Origin: Archangium violaceum
GTDB taxonomy: Bacteria > Myxococcota > Myxococcia > Myxococcales > Myxococcaceae
Direction: 5' to 3'
Assembly (NCBI RefSeq): GCF_016859125.1
Contig: NZ_CP069338.1
Location: 2,356,001 to 2,420,000, forward strand
DNA: 64,000 nucleotides
Shown here: positions 40,781 through 50,130 of the stretch, in pieces
How positions within the stretch are numbered: position 1 is the stretch's first letter
Layout: every line of letters begins with the position of its first letter
Translations under genes and position numbers: made by a program
The notes under the pieces: model-generated
Told to the model about the DNA's origin: nothing
What the model saw: the letters and a program-made list of their open reading frames with translations, nothing else
The model's database searches: none

Positions 40781-43700
40781 ATGACGATTTCATGGCTGGG
40801 AAGTGGAGCACCCTCACCTGCGGGTGCCTGGAGACTGCTGCCCCTGGTGTGCGTGTGGCTGAGCTGCGGCGGGTCCGGAGGAAGGGAAGCGCGGGCGCTT
40901 CACGAGGACGGCCGTGCCGCCGTGACACAGGGGCGGCGCCAGGCCGCGCTGGCGGCCGGGCCGGTGTCGACGCTGCGCGGCTACCACGAGATGCACACGG
41001 CGACGCTGCTGCCCTCGGGCAAGGTGCTGGTGGCCGGGGGGCCTGGAACGAACGCCGAGGAGTTCGACCCGGCCACGGGCACCTGGAGCACGATGGGCCC
41101 GATGCTCGAGGCCCGCTACACCGCCACGGCGACGCTGCTGCCCTCGGGCAAGGTGCTGGTGGTCGGTGACTTCCTGGAACCCAACGGCACCACCGCGGAG
41201 GTGTACGACCCGGCCACGCGCATCTGGAGCATGACGGGGCCGCTGAGCAACAGCCGCTACCTCCACACGGCGACGCTGCTGCCCTCGGGCAGGGTGCTGG
41301 TGGTGAGCCGGGATGAAGCGGAGGAATACGACCCGGCCACCAACACCTGGCGCACGACACGTGCGATGGCCACGGACCGCCTCGAGCACGCGGCGACGCT
41401 ACTGCCCTCGGGCGAAGTGCTCATCACCGGAGGTCACGGGCAGGACCACACGCTGGCCAGCGCGGAGGTGTACGACCCGGCCAAGGGCACCTGGCGCACG
41501 ACGGCGCCCATGAACCAGGCCCGCCGAAACCACACGGCGACGCTGCTTCCCTCGGGCAAGGTGCTGGTCACCGGGGGCTCCGGAGAGGATGACGGCGCAC
41601 TGACCAGCGCCGAGGTGTACGACCCGGCCACGGGCACCTGGAGCGCGACGGGCGCCCTCACCACGGCCCGCGCCGACCACACGGCGACCCTGCTGCCCTC
41701 GGGCCGGGTGCTGGTGGCCGGGGGTGACTCCGATGGCGTCCTCACCAGCGTGGAGGTGTACGACCCCGTCACGGGCACCTGGAGCGTGACGGCTCCGCTC
41801 ATCACGTCGGGCCACGTCTTGCAAACGGCGACCCTGCTGCCCTCGGGCAAGGTGCTGTTCGTCCACGGCCAGCAGGCGGAGGTGTATGAGCCTCCCACCA
41901 CGAGCACCTGGAGCCCAGTCGCCGTGCCGGCCCTGTTCCATCGTGGCCACACGGCGACCCTGCTGCCCTCCGGTCAGGTGCTGGTGGCCGCGGGCGAGGG
42001 GTCGGTCCGCTCGGAGGTGTACGACCCGGCCACGAACACCTGGCGCGAGACGGGGGCGCTGGCCCACACCCGCTCCGGCCATACGGCGACGCTGCTGCCC
42101 TCGGGCCAGGTGCTGGCCGTCGGAGGGGGGGCGGCCAGCGCGGAGGTGTACGACCCGGACACGGGCACCTGGCTCGAGACGGGCGCGATGAAGACGAACC
42201 GCTCCGGCCACACGGCGACGCTGTTGCCCTCGGGCAGGGTCCTGGTGGTCAGCGGAACGGATGCGGAGGAATACGACCCTGGCACGGGCACCTGGAGCGA
42301 GACGGGCCGGCTGGCCACGGCTCACACCCACCACACGGCGACGCTGCTGCCCTCGGGCAAGGTGCTGGTCGCCGGAGGAGGAACGGTCACCGCGGAGCTC
42401 TACGACCCGGCCGGGCGCACCTGGAGCACGACGAGGGTGATGAGCCAGGCCCGTGCCCACCACACGGCGACGCTGTTGCCCTCGAGCCAGGTGCTGCTCA
42501 CCGGGGGCGCCGGAGAGGATGGCGGCGCGCTGACCAGCTCCGAGGTGTACGACCCGGACACGGGCATCTGGCACGAGACGGGTGCACTGGCCCACGCCCG
42601 CTCCGGCCACACGGCGACGCTGCTGCCCTCGGGCAAGGTGCTGGCCTCGGGCGGCGTGACTGGCGGCTTCAGCTCGGAGGAGTACGACCCGGCCACGGGC
42701 ACCTGGAGCGCGGCGGCCACCCTGCCCGACGCCCGCTCCGGCCACACGGCGACCCTGCTCCCCACGGGCCAGGTGCTGGTGGTCGGCGGCACGGACACCC
42801 TGAATGCCTCCCACGCGGCGCTGTACACGGACCCGCGGGTTCTCGAGACCTGGCGCCCGGCCGTGGACGCGCTGGTCGCGAGGCCAGGAGCGGCGTTCCG
42901 GCTCACCGGGCGCGGCTTCCGGGGCCTGTCCGAGGCCAGCGGCGGCATCACCCAGGGCTCCACGACCAACTTCCCCCTGGTCGGTCTGCTGACCCCGGAG
43001 GGAAACTCGCTCCTCCGCCTTCCGGGGAGCGACTTCTCGGACACGGCCGTCACCGTCTCACTGCCCGCGGTGAAGGATGGCCATTACCTGCTGTCCGTGA
43101 TGACGAACGGCATCACCGGCGGGCAGTTCCTCCGGGTGGACGGCACCGCTCCGGCTCCGCCCCAGGTGGAGACTCCGGCCAACGGGGCCTGGCTCAACAC
43201 CTCCCGGCCCACCCTCTCCGGCACCGCCGATCCGGGCAGCACGGTGCGGCTGGCGCTGTCCGGAGGGCAGACGTGGACGCTCACGGCCGACGCGCGAGGC
43301 GCCTGGAGCCACACCCCGGACACGGCGCTGGCCGAGGGGCTCTACACGGTCTCGATCACCGCCCTCGACGAGGCCGGAAACGAGAGCCCGGCGACCGAGG
43401 AGCTCGGCTTCACCGTGGACACGCTGTCCCCCAATGCGCCGAGGGTGACGGCCCCCTTCGAGGGCAGCTCCTTCTATTCCACCCGGACGCCAGACATCAT
43501 GGGCAGGACCGAGCCGGACATCACGGTGCGGCTGAGACTGGATGGGGGTGAGGCAGTGACGCTGAAGGCCAATGGCGTGGGCGCGTGGAAGTTCACGCCC
43601 CCCCAACCCCTGGCGCTCGGACGCCATGTCGTCTCCGTCACCGCGACGGACCTCGCGGGCAACACCAGCGAGCCCACCACCTCCTCCTTCACCCTCGCCA

Positions 43701-43816
43701 CTCCCGGCAGCTACTACGGCTGGAGCTGCACCACCTCTCCCGCCTTCCCGCTGCTCTGGGCCTGGGTGCTGGTGGCCTTCTGGCTCCATCGAGAAGGCGC
43801 ACGTCGAAGCCGGTGA
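40781..43816 (+). CDS. Kelch-repeat surface lipoprotein with Ig-like domains
   Basis: 1011 residues from ATG 40781 (GGGAG at 6 nt; ATG 40769 and GTG 40760 are alternatives). Lipoprotein signal with lipobox VWLSC. Fourteen Kelch-type repeats of about 45-50 residues follow, each with a copy like HTATLLPSGKVLVAGG and EVYDPATGTWS, enough for two beta-propellers. After them come a beta domain, two bacterial Ig-like domains (RPTLSGTADPGSTVRLALSG...; TPDIMGRTEPDITVRL...) and a C-terminal hydrophobic helix then REGARRSR, MYXO-CTERM-like but without a clear Cys-Gly motif. Repeats are nearly identical in DNA, suggesting recent expansion. Likely an adhesin or binding platform on the cell surface. Confidence 0.88.
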   Translation: MTISWLGSGAPSPAGAWRLLPLVCVWLSCGGSGGREARALHEDGRAAVTQGRRQAALAAGPVSTLRGYHEMHTATLLPSGKVLVAGGPGTNAEEFDPATGTWSTMGPMLEARYTATATLLPSGKVLVVGDFLEPNGTTAEVYDPATRIWSMTGPLSNSRYLHTATLLPSGRVLVVSRDEAEEYDPATNTWRTTRAMATDRLEHAATLLPSGEVLITGGHGQDHTLASAEVYDPAKGTWRTTAPMNQARRNHTATLLPSGKVLVTGGSGEDDGALTSAEVYDPATGTWSATGALTTARADHTATLLPSGRVLVAGGDSDGVLTSVEVYDPVTGTWSVTAPLITSGHVLQTATLLPSGKVLFVHGQQAEVYEPPTTSTWSPVAVPALFHRGHTATLLPSGQVLVAAGEGSVRSEVYDPATNTWRETGALAHTRSGHTATLLPSGQVLAVGGGAASAEVYDPDTGTWLETGAMKTNRSGHTATLLPSGRVLVVSGTDAEEYDPGTGTWSETGRLATAHTHHTATLLPSGKVLVAGGGTVTAELYDPAGRTWSTTRVMSQARAHHTATLLPSSQVLLTGGAGEDGGALTSSEVYDPDTGIWHETGALAHARSGHTATLLPSGKVLASGGVTGGFSSEEYDPATGTWSAAATLPDARSGHTATLLPTGQVLVVGGTDTLNASHAALYTDPRVLETWRPAVDALVARPGAAFRLTGRGFRGLSEASGGITQGSTTNFPLVGLLTPEGNSLLRLPGSDFSDTAVTVSLPAVKDGHYLLSVMTNGITGGQFLRVDGTAPAPPQVETPANGAWLNTSRPTLSGTADPGSTVRLALSGGQTWTLTADARGAWSHTPDTALAEGLYTVSITALDEAGNESPATEELGFTVDTLSPNAPRVTAPFEGSSFYSTRTPDIMGRTEPDITVRLRLDGGEAVTLKANGVGAWKFTPPQPLALGRHVVSVTATDLAGNTSEPTTSSFTLATPGSYYGWSCTTSPAFPLLWAWVLVAFWLHREGARRSR

Positions 43817-43887
43817 TTTGGGCTGCCACCGGTGACCGGGGCGCTTTGACCCCCTCCACGGGCCGTGGTAGCCAAATGACCGCTGGG

Positions 43888-43910
43888 CCGCAGCAGTGAC
43901 GCTGCTGCGG
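43888..43910. terminator. Hairpin after the Kelch gene
   Basis: CCGCAGCAG / CTGCTGCGG, 9-bp perfect stem with a 5-nt loop, 72 nt after the Kelch stop. A second palindrome, CCTCCTCGAGGAGG, follows. No U-tract; terminator role is likely only. Confidence 0.45.
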
Positions 43911-44021
43911 GCCTCCTCCTCGAGGAGGCGAACAAAGCTACGTCACCTGAACCCGTGGGCCGAGAGGCCCGAGACGCGGGGAGGTGGCGAGCCTTCGTCA
44001 CCTCCCCAGGAGGAGATGAAG

Positions 44022-44675
44022 ATGACGACGAAGCCCACCCCCGACGAAGTGGCGACCGCGTACGACGCCTGGTCCGAGGTGTACGACACCCAGACCAACG
44101 CCACGCGCGACCTCGATGCCACCATCCTCCAGAGCCAGGACCCCTCTCTCTTCCGAGGTGACGTCCTGGAGATTGGGTGTGGCACCGGGAAGAACACTGA
44201 ATGGCTCGCCCCCAGGGTCCGCAACCTGGTCGCGCTCGACGCCTCGGAGAAGATGTTGAACCGCGCGCGCGAACGCACCGGGGTTCAACACGTCCAGTTC
44301 TTCCTGCATGACCTGCGCAAACCTTGGCCCGTTGGGGAGGCCTCTCGCGACACCGTCACCTGCAATCTGGTACTCGAGCACATCGAGGACCTGTCCTTCG
44401 TCTTCTCCGAGGCGAAACGCGTCCTCAGGCCAGGTGGCAGGCTCTTCATCTGCGAGCTACACCCCTACCGGCAGCTCCAGGGCAGGCAGGCGTATTTCGT
44501 GAATCCGAACACCGGCGCCCACCAGAGCATCCGCAGTTACCTGCACGACGTCTCGGAGTACCTGAACGCAGCCGCGGATGCGGGCTTCGTGTTGGTTCAA
44601 GCAAGGGATTGCCGGGATGACGGTGAACCGCGCACGGCCGTGCCCCGCCTGCTCTCCCTGCTCTGGCGGAGCTGA
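44022..44675 (+). CDS. SAM-dependent methyltransferase (class I)
   Basis: 217 residues. Rossmann methyltransferase with motif I VLEIGCGTGKNTEWLA, the acidic residue of motif II (VALDASEKML) and motif IV region CNLVLEHIED. YDAWSEVYD near the N-terminus is typical of the Methyltransf_11/25 small-molecule group. Substrate unknown. ATG 44022 has AGGAGG at 8 nt; ATG 44016 is too close to it. The 3' end overlaps the AraC gene tail-to-tail by 79 bp. Confidence 0.85.
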   Translation: MTTKPTPDEVATAYDAWSEVYDTQTNATRDLDATILQSQDPSLFRGDVLEIGCGTGKNTEWLAPRVRNLVALDASEKMLNRARERTGVQHVQFFLHDLRKPWPVGEASRDTVTCNLVLEHIEDLSFVFSEAKRVLRPGGRLFICELHPYRQLQGRQAYFVNPNTGAHQSIRSYLHDVSEYLNAAADAGFVLVQARDCRDDGEPRTAVPRLLSLLWRS

Positions 44676-45580
44676 CGACGGTACGCGCCGGGCGTCTGGC
44701 CGACGTGTCGCTTGAAGACCTTTCCAAAGGCGCTGTCGGTCTCGTAACCCACGGCCTCGGCGATGGCAGTCAATGAGTCCTCGCTCTCCGCCATCAATTG
44801 CATGGCCGTGTGCATCCTCCAGCGCGTGAGATACGACAAGGGGCTCTCGCCAATGACGCGTTGGAAGCGTGCGGCGAACATCGAGCGCGACATGCGGGCG
44901 ATTCTCGCCATCGCTTCCACCGTCCACGGATGCTGGGGCCGTTCGTGCAACTGCTGAAGGACCGGCCCCAGTTGAGGGTGCTCCAACGCTCGAAGCCATC
45001 CGCCCCTCTCGGGGGGCAACGTCTCGACGTAGGTGCGCAGCGCGTGGATGAACAGGACGTCGGCCAGCCGGGTGGCAACGATTTCGTGCCCGGGCCGTCC
45101 CGCCTCCATCTCCGCGGCGACGAGCTGGACGGTGGACTCCACCCAACGCGAGGAGACGACCCCGTCTCCTTTGACGTGCAGCACCCGAGGCAGGCCCGCG
45201 AGCACGGGGTTGAGCCACGTCCCCTTGAACCCGAAGCTGAAGGAGATGAGCGTCGTCGGCGTCCCATCCCCGCCGTAGCGCAGGATGCCTCCGCATCGGC
45301 CGCCGTGTGCCGCGTAGATTTCAGGTAGGGGATACGCGCGCGTCCTGGGTGAGTCCCTCAAGACATGGGGCGTGCCACCCAGAATGAAGACCCAGTCGCC
45401 CGCGGCGAGCGGGATGCGCTTGCGTTCGAGCTCCAGCCAACAGCCTCCGCGAGAAATCGCGTGGAAGAACCCCGGATGTCCGAGGTCGAGTGCGAGCCCC
45501 CACGGCGCGCTCAGCTCCAGTCGACCATAGACCTCGGTCTTCAATTGAAGGCTGCGCAGCGAATCCGCCAGGACGTCCAT
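44597..45580 (-). CDS. AraC-family transcriptional regulator
   Basis: 327 residues; ATG 45580 with GGGAGG before it. The N-terminal cupin_6-type sensor domain holds FFHAISRGGCWLELE and GDWVFILGGTPH (about 30-80). The C-terminal double HTH (about 215-305) has RMSRSMFAARFQRVIGESP and AIAEAVGYETDSAFGKVFKR. Divergent from the dehalogenase-like hydrolase gene, which it may control. Its 25-residue tail beyond the HTH overlaps the methyltransferase gene. Confidence 0.92.
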   Translation of the reverse strand: MDVLADSLRSLQLKTEVYGRLELSAPWGLALDLGHPGFFHAISRGGCWLELERKRIPLAAGDWVFILGGTPHVLRDSPRTRAYPLPEIYAAHGGRCGGILRYGGDGTPTTLISFSFGFKGTWLNPVLAGLPRVLHVKGDGVVSSRWVESTVQLVAAEMEAGRPGHEIVATRLADVLFIHALRTYVETLPPERGGWLRALEHPQLGPVLQQLHERPQHPWTVEAMARIARMSRSMFAARFQRVIGESPLSYLTRWRMHTAMQLMAESEDSLTAIAEAVGYETDSAFGKVFKRHVGQTPGAYRRQLRQSRESRRGTAVRGSPSSRQSLA

Positions 45581-45698
45581 TCGTGCCTCCCCATCAGACG
45601 ATCGGACCAGAAAATCAGAGGATTGCACATGGAACGTCCGACATCACAGCTCTAGACATGGGCTCCAAGGAAGGAAGCCGTTCGCCCAGGAGCCATCC

Positions 45699-47135
45699 AT
45701 GACCGCCGTTTCCATCACTCCCACCACCACGAAGGCGACTTCCTGGTCCCGCGCGGCACTCGTCCGCGTGCTCTGGCCCGGGTGGGCTGCGTCCGTCCCC
45801 GTCGTCGTGCTGGCCACGCTCGCCGTCCACGTGACGCCGCACGTTCGTGGCATCGCGTTCTTCCCGGCGCTTCGCTACGCGGTCGTCACGCCCGCCTGCA
45901 TTCTCGTCGCGGTCGCGTCGGCATTCCTGTACCGCGCTCTCACCAAGCGATCCGCGCACCCTCGCGCGCTCCTGGCGGCAGCGCTCGTTGGGCTCGCGCT
46001 AGCCGTCCTCCTCGGGATGGCAGCCGTAGGAACACCCGGCCTCGCCGCCGCGGCCTTCCCCGCCGTGCTCGGCGTCGGTGTCGCGTTGGCCCTGCTCATC
46101 CCGCGCTTCGCCGATCGCCCGCGACGCTCGCGAGGAGGCACCATCGCGCTCGTGGCCTTCGGCATGCTCGAGGTCATCGGTGTCTTCGGCGCGCTCTCGA
46201 GCGAAACCGTCGCCCCGCGCGACGCTCGGGGGCTTGCGTTCGGAATTCCGCGCGAGATGTTCGACGTCGACCACAAGTTCATCGGGCTCCCCAGCGGAGC
46301 CCGTATCCACTACGTGGACGAAGGCGAGGGCGAGACGCTCCTCTTCCTGCACGGCAACCCGGCGTGGTCGTTCCAGTGGCGCGACCTCATTCGAGGCCTT
46401 CGAGGCTCGTACCGCTGCATCGCGCTCGACTACCCTGGCTTTGGCTTGTCCGAGGCTCCCGCCGGGTTTGGATTCACGCCTCGCGAGCAGAGCCTCGTCG
46501 TCGAGGAGTTCGTCGAGCGCCTTGGGCTTCGCGACGTGACGTTGGTCATGCAGGACTGGGGCGGACCCATCGGCCTCGGACTCGCCGGACGCCGTCCCGA
46601 GCTCGTGCGCCGCGTCGTTCTCGGGAGCACGTGGGCATGGCCGACAGACACCAGCTCTCCGCGCGGCAGGTTCTCGGTCATCGCCGGCGGACCCCTCGGC
46701 GAGTTCGCGCAGGTGAACTTCAACGGCTTCGCCTCGTTCGGAATCAAGAACGGCGTCGTGCGCGAGCTCCCCTCCGACGTCCTCGATGTCTACCTGCGAC
46801 CCTTCCGTCCCCTGGAGCGCCGTGGCATCGCGGCGTTCTATCCGGGGCAGATCACCGCCGCGAGCGAGTACTTCGCGGAGGTCGAGGCCGGCCTGTCTCG
46901 CCTGGCGGACAAGAAGGCGCTCATCTTCTGGGCGCTCCAGGACCTTGGGTTTCCCCGGGCCGATCTCGAACGGTTCGAACGGACCTTCCCGAACCACAAG
47001 ACGATCGAGCTGCCCGACGCGAACCACTTCTTCTTCGAGGACACCGCGGAACAGATGCTCCCGGAGATCCGTGCGTTCCTGTCGTCGGACCCGGGACGGG
47101 CGACCGCGCCCGACGCCGCTGGTGACTCTCGATAA
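45699..47135 (+). CDS. Membrane-anchored haloalkane-dehalogenase-like alpha/beta hydrolase
   Basis: 478 residues; ATG 45699 with AGGAG at 6 nt. The first about 165 residues hold four or five membrane helices (for example SVPVVVLATLAV, ACILVAVASAFLY, ALLAAALVGLALAVLLGMAAV). Then an alpha/beta hydrolase of haloalkane-dehalogenase type: HGNPAW (218-223), nucleophile Asp286 with Trp287 (VMQDWGGPIG), acid/His region ending LPDANHFFFED. Asp nucleophile plus Asn/Trp halide contacts point to C-halogen hydrolysis, but substrates cannot be read. A membrane domain fused to such an enzyme is uncommon. Divergent from the AraC regulator. Confidence 0.85.
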   Translation: MTAVSITPTTTKATSWSRAALVRVLWPGWAASVPVVVLATLAVHVTPHVRGIAFFPALRYAVVTPACILVAVASAFLYRALTKRSAHPRALLAAALVGLALAVLLGMAAVGTPGLAAAAFPAVLGVGVALALLIPRFADRPRRSRGGTIALVAFGMLEVIGVFGALSSETVAPRDARGLAFGIPREMFDVDHKFIGLPSGARIHYVDEGEGETLLFLHGNPAWSFQWRDLIRGLRGSYRCIALDYPGFGLSEAPAGFGFTPREQSLVVEEFVERLGLRDVTLVMQDWGGPIGLGLAGRRPELVRRVVLGSTWAWPTDTSSPRGRFSVIAGGPLGEFAQVNFNGFASFGIKNGVVRELPSDVLDVYLRPFRPLERRGIAAFYPGQITAASEYFAEVEAGLSRLADKKALIFWALQDLGFPRADLERFERTFPNHKTIELPDANHFFFEDTAEQMLPEIRAFLSSDPGRATAPDAAGDSR

Positions 47136-47240
47136 CGGAGAACCCAGGGCGCGTGTCGAAGTGCCGGGTGACACTTCCCGCGGCCCGCGGTGTCCCATTG
47201 GCCACGAAATGCGCACTCCCGCTCGGGCCGGGAAGCCACG

Positions 47241-48407
47241 TCACGCGGCCCGAGCGCCCTCACTGCGCGCTCTGTAGAAGCCCCGCATCCCCTCCATCAT
47301 CCAGCCACGAGGCGTGAGCGCGAGGAAGGAATCGCGAACCGCCACCACCGCCCGGTTCCGTCCGAGGATCATCGACCCCATCCACCGGGCATTGCGCTGG
47401 AGCCGTTCGGCGATGGGTTGCACGCGGGCCGAGTAGGCAGCGAGCGCGGCCTGGGCCTCGGAGGTGGTGCTCAGCGCCTCGGCCAACACGACGGCGCTCT
47501 GGAGCGCGAAGGCACTTCCCATCCCCGACAGGAACGTGGGGCACGCGGCGGCATCACCCAGCAGGCCGACCCTCCCGCGCACGATGGAGTCGAGGCGGAT
47601 CATCTTGATGTCATCGACGAACACGAAGCTCTGGTCGTCGATCCCCGCGAAGGCGGTGCGCACCACCGGTGCGAATGCGTTGTACTCACGAGCGAAGAAC
47701 GCTCGCGTGGCGGCGGCCCCCCGGAGCTTCGGCCGGAGACTCTCCCCGCCGTGGTACACGATCACCGAGAGGCGCCCCGGTGCGCTCGGGATCATCCCCA
47801 CCATCTTGCCGCAGCCGAGATACGCCGAGATCTCCCCGAGCTCGAGCCCATGCGCCACATCGATGTCGATGGCGACGTAGCTGCCTCCGAGCAGGAGCTC
47901 TCCGCTCTCGCCGAAGAGCCGCTTGCGCACCTTCGAGTGGACTCCATCGGCGCCAATCAGCACGTCTCCCCACTCCTCGCGGCCATCGGAGAGCACCACG
48001 GTCACGCGCCCGGCCTCCTCGCGGAAATCGGTGACCTCGGTCCCAAAGCGCACGTCGACGTCGTCGCGCACGCGCCGGTGGAGCACGTCGTGGAGATCGG
48101 CCCGCCGAATCGGGAGGAACCCCCCCAATCCCGCGTTCAAGGCGGCCAGGCGCTCGGAGCGGAGGAGTTGCCCACCCCGCGTGAGAAACCGCACCCGGCC
48201 CGAGAGCGGAAGCGCGCGGGCCTCGCAATCCTCGCGCACCCCAAGCCGGTCGAGCATGGCCACGCCCTCGGCCTTCAGAGCAACGAAGTGGCCCAGCGGC
48301 CGGAATTCGCGCGCCCGCTCGATCACCAGGCAGTCATGGCCCGCGTCGCGGAGAAGCCGCGCGAGGGCGAAGCCGCCGATTCCACCTCCCGAGATGAGTA
48401 CCTTCAT
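47241..48407 (-). CDS. FAD-dependent monooxygenase (PHBH/TetX-type)
   Basis: 388 residues from ATG 48407 (AGGAGG at 7 nt; ATG 48413 is too close). Dinucleotide-binding GGGIGGFALARLL at the N-terminus, DG motif near GADGVHSKVRKRLFG, and the FAD-ribityl motif GDAAACPTFLSGMG. It hydroxylates or epoxidises an aromatic or polyketide-like compound with NAD(P)H and O2; substrate unknown, and a resistance role (TetX-like) is possible. The TetR regulator gene lies 50 bp upstream on the same strand, so the pair is probably one self-regulated operon. Confidence 0.9.
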   Translation of the reverse strand: MKVLISGGGIGGFALARLLRDAGHDCLVIERAREFRPLGHFVALKAEGVAMLDRLGVREDCEARALPLSGRVRFLTRGGQLLRSERLAALNAGLGGFLPIRRADLHDVLHRRVRDDVDVRFGTEVTDFREEAGRVTVVLSDGREEWGDVLIGADGVHSKVRKRLFGESGELLLGGSYVAIDIDVAHGLELGEISAYLGCGKMVGMIPSAPGRLSVIVYHGGESLRPKLRGAAATRAFFAREYNAFAPVVRTAFAGIDDQSFVFVDDIKMIRLDSIVRGRVGLLGDAAACPTFLSGMGSAFALQSAVVLAEALSTTSEAQAALAAYSARVQPIAERLQRNARWMGSMILGRNRAVVAVRDSFLALTPRGWMMEGMRGFYRARSEGARAA

Positions 48408-48457
48408 GTTCATTCCTCCTTCGGTTCGAATGCGCGGTTTCGGCGCACACAGTGAAC

Positions 48458-49075
48458 TCAGGGGCGCAGCAGGCGCTGGTAGGTGTCGAACACCACCCGC
48501 GCGTGCTTGCGCACGACGGCCTCGCTCAACGTCTTGCGGCTGGCGACGAGCGCCTCGTCGAGCACGGAGTCGCTCACCACCATCAGCGAGACCAGGAGCT
48601 CGACCGGGAGATCCGTGCGCACGCAACCGAGCTTGCGGCCCAACTGGATGACCGAGCGGAATTGCTCCTCCTGCCGACGGCGCAGCATCGGGGCCAACCG
48701 CGGGCTCGCGCGCAATTGCTGGCTGAGCTGACGGAACGCACCGAGCATCTCGGGGAATTTGGAAGCCGCCACCAGCCAGGCAGAGAAGGTCTGCTCCAGG
48801 CTCGGCCAGAATTCCTCGGCGCTCACCGGCTGCCGGGGCAGGAGCGGCGGAAGCTGCGCCTCCAGGCGGTCGTACAGGTCCTCCGCGACGGCCGTGAAGA
48901 GGTCCTCCTTGTCCACGAAGTAATAGTAGTAGGCCCCCTTGCTCAGGCCCGCCTTCGCGAGGATCGCATTGAGCGAAGCCCCCTCGATTCCCTTCTCCGT
49001 GAACTCATGGAGCGCGATGCGCAGCAGCTCGGCGCGCCGGGCCTCGGGAAGTTTGTAGAACCGTTCGAGTGGCAT
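48458..49075 (-). CDS. TetR-family transcriptional regulator
   Basis: 205 residues. N-terminal HTH with KGIEGASLNAILAKAGLSKGAYYYYFVDKEDLF (given in parts: KGIEGASLNAIL; AGLSKGAYYYYF), then a helical ligand-binding domain. Upstream palindromes at 49078-49102 are likely its operator. First gene of the unit with the FAD monooxygenase, which it presumably represses until ligand binds. Confidence 0.93.
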   Translation of the reverse strand: MPLERFYKLPEARRAELLRIALHEFTEKGIEGASLNAILAKAGLSKGAYYYYFVDKEDLFTAVAEDLYDRLEAQLPPLLPRQPVSAEEFWPSLEQTFSAWLVAASKFPEMLGAFRQLSQQLRASPRLAPMLRRRQEEQFRSVIQLGRKLGCVRTDLPVELLVSLMVVSDSVLDEALVASRKTLSEAVVRKHARVVFDTYQRLLRP

Positions 49076-49077
49076 GG

Positions 49078-49102
49078 ACCAATGGTATAGACCACTGGTC
49101 TA
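49078..49102 (-). promoter_or_regulatory. TetR operator candidate
   Basis: Perfect palindrome TAGACC-ACT-GGTCTA (49088-49102), preceded by a related shorter one, ACC-AAT-GGT (49078-49086), whose centre is 13 bp away. It adjoins the TetR start codon. Confidence 0.7.
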
Positions 49103-49177
49103 AACCGCAACGCATTCTCGCCTTCAACACCTTCCGTCCCCTTCCCCCCTGGTCGCCATGGGCCGGATTTCCGCTCC

Positions 49178-50110
49178 TCAGCCAGCCAGAAGCCCTCCTC
49201 GGGGCGCAGTGGCCTCGAGCGCGGACAGGAGGCGGAGCGCGGCGTCATCGACCTCCCGCCGCCACGCGAGGCGCCAGGGTCGGCGGAGCGGTCCCGACGC
49301 GAGACGCTTCGCGACCAGGTCCCCCTTGCCGAGGTGCGGGCTGGAGATCCACTCGGAGAGCACCGCGATGCCCATGCCCGCACGCGCCACGTCGAGAATT
49401 GCCTCCGTGAGCGGCAGCCGCTCGATGTGAAGCCGCGGCCTCGCCCGGCCAAACACGCTCGCCATGAACCAGTGCGACTCCGCTGGCGCGCCCTGCGCGA
49501 TCAGGAGCTTGTTCTCGCGGAGGTCCGCGGGCGTGAGCGTCTTGCGCGCCGCGAGCGGATGCGACGCCGACATGATGAACACGACCTCATCGGAGAAGAT
49601 CTGACGCTCCTCGAGCCTGTCGCGAGGGACCACCGACGTCGTGACGAGCGCGACGTCGATCTCCCCGGCCTCGAGCGCCGCGACGGGAGAATACGTGTGC
49701 TCCAGCGCCAGCGCGACCTCGAGCTCCGGCAGGCTCTTGCGCAACCTCATGAGCGTGGACGGAAGCCAGTGGTACACGGTGTAGCACTCGCAGACGAGGC
49801 GGATGCGCATGGGCGGAGTCACCGGGGCTCGCACGAGATGCTCGAGGTCGCCCAACTCCACCAGAAGGCGCGTCGCGCCGGTGACGAGGCGCTGCCCCGC
49901 CGCGGTGGGGACGAGCCCGCGAGGCGTACGGTCGAAGAGGCGCGTGCCGAGCTTGTCCTCCGCCGCGAGGAGCGCGCGACTCACCGCTGGCTGCGTGAGA
50001 TGCAGCACGGACGCCGCCTGCGCCGTGGTGCCGGCGGAGGCCAGGGCGAGCACGACGCGAAGGTCGCGCACGTCGAGACGGGGACTCGGAAGGGGAGCAA
50101 TGTCGTCCAT
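49178..50110 (-). CDS. LysR-family transcriptional regulator
   Basis: 310 residues. HTH about 14-70 (LRVVLALASAGTTAQAASVL; HLTQPAVSRALLAAEDKLG) and a LysR effector domain (RIRLVCECYTVYHWLPSTLM; EIDVALVTT). The effector domain resembles the MetR/homocysteine-sensing style, by overall look only. Divergent from the glutathione transferase gene, with two T-N11-A palindromes between. Confidence 0.92.
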   Translation of the reverse strand: MDDIAPLPSPRLDVRDLRVVLALASAGTTAQAASVLHLTQPAVSRALLAAEDKLGTRLFDRTPRGLVPTAAGQRLVTGATRLLVELGDLEHLVRAPVTPPMRIRLVCECYTVYHWLPSTLMRLRKSLPELEVALALEHTYSPVAALEAGEIDVALVTTSVVPRDRLEERQIFSDEVVFIMSASHPLAARKTLTPADLRENKLLIAQGAPAESHWFMASVFGRARPRLHIERLPLTEAILDVARAGMGIAVLSEWISSPHLGKGDLVAKRLASGPLRRPWRLAWRREVDDAALRLLSALEATAPRGGLLAG

Positions 50111-50130
50111 GCATTGAGTCTATGCCAAGG

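Noticed and set aside
40981-42790. Repeated DNA as a CRISPR-like array
   Set aside because: Repeats are in frame within one Kelch protein with no spacer structure.
41399-42814. Open frame antisense to the Kelch repeats
   Set aside because: Its repeats (HLARGQQRRR) are just the Kelch repeats read backwards.
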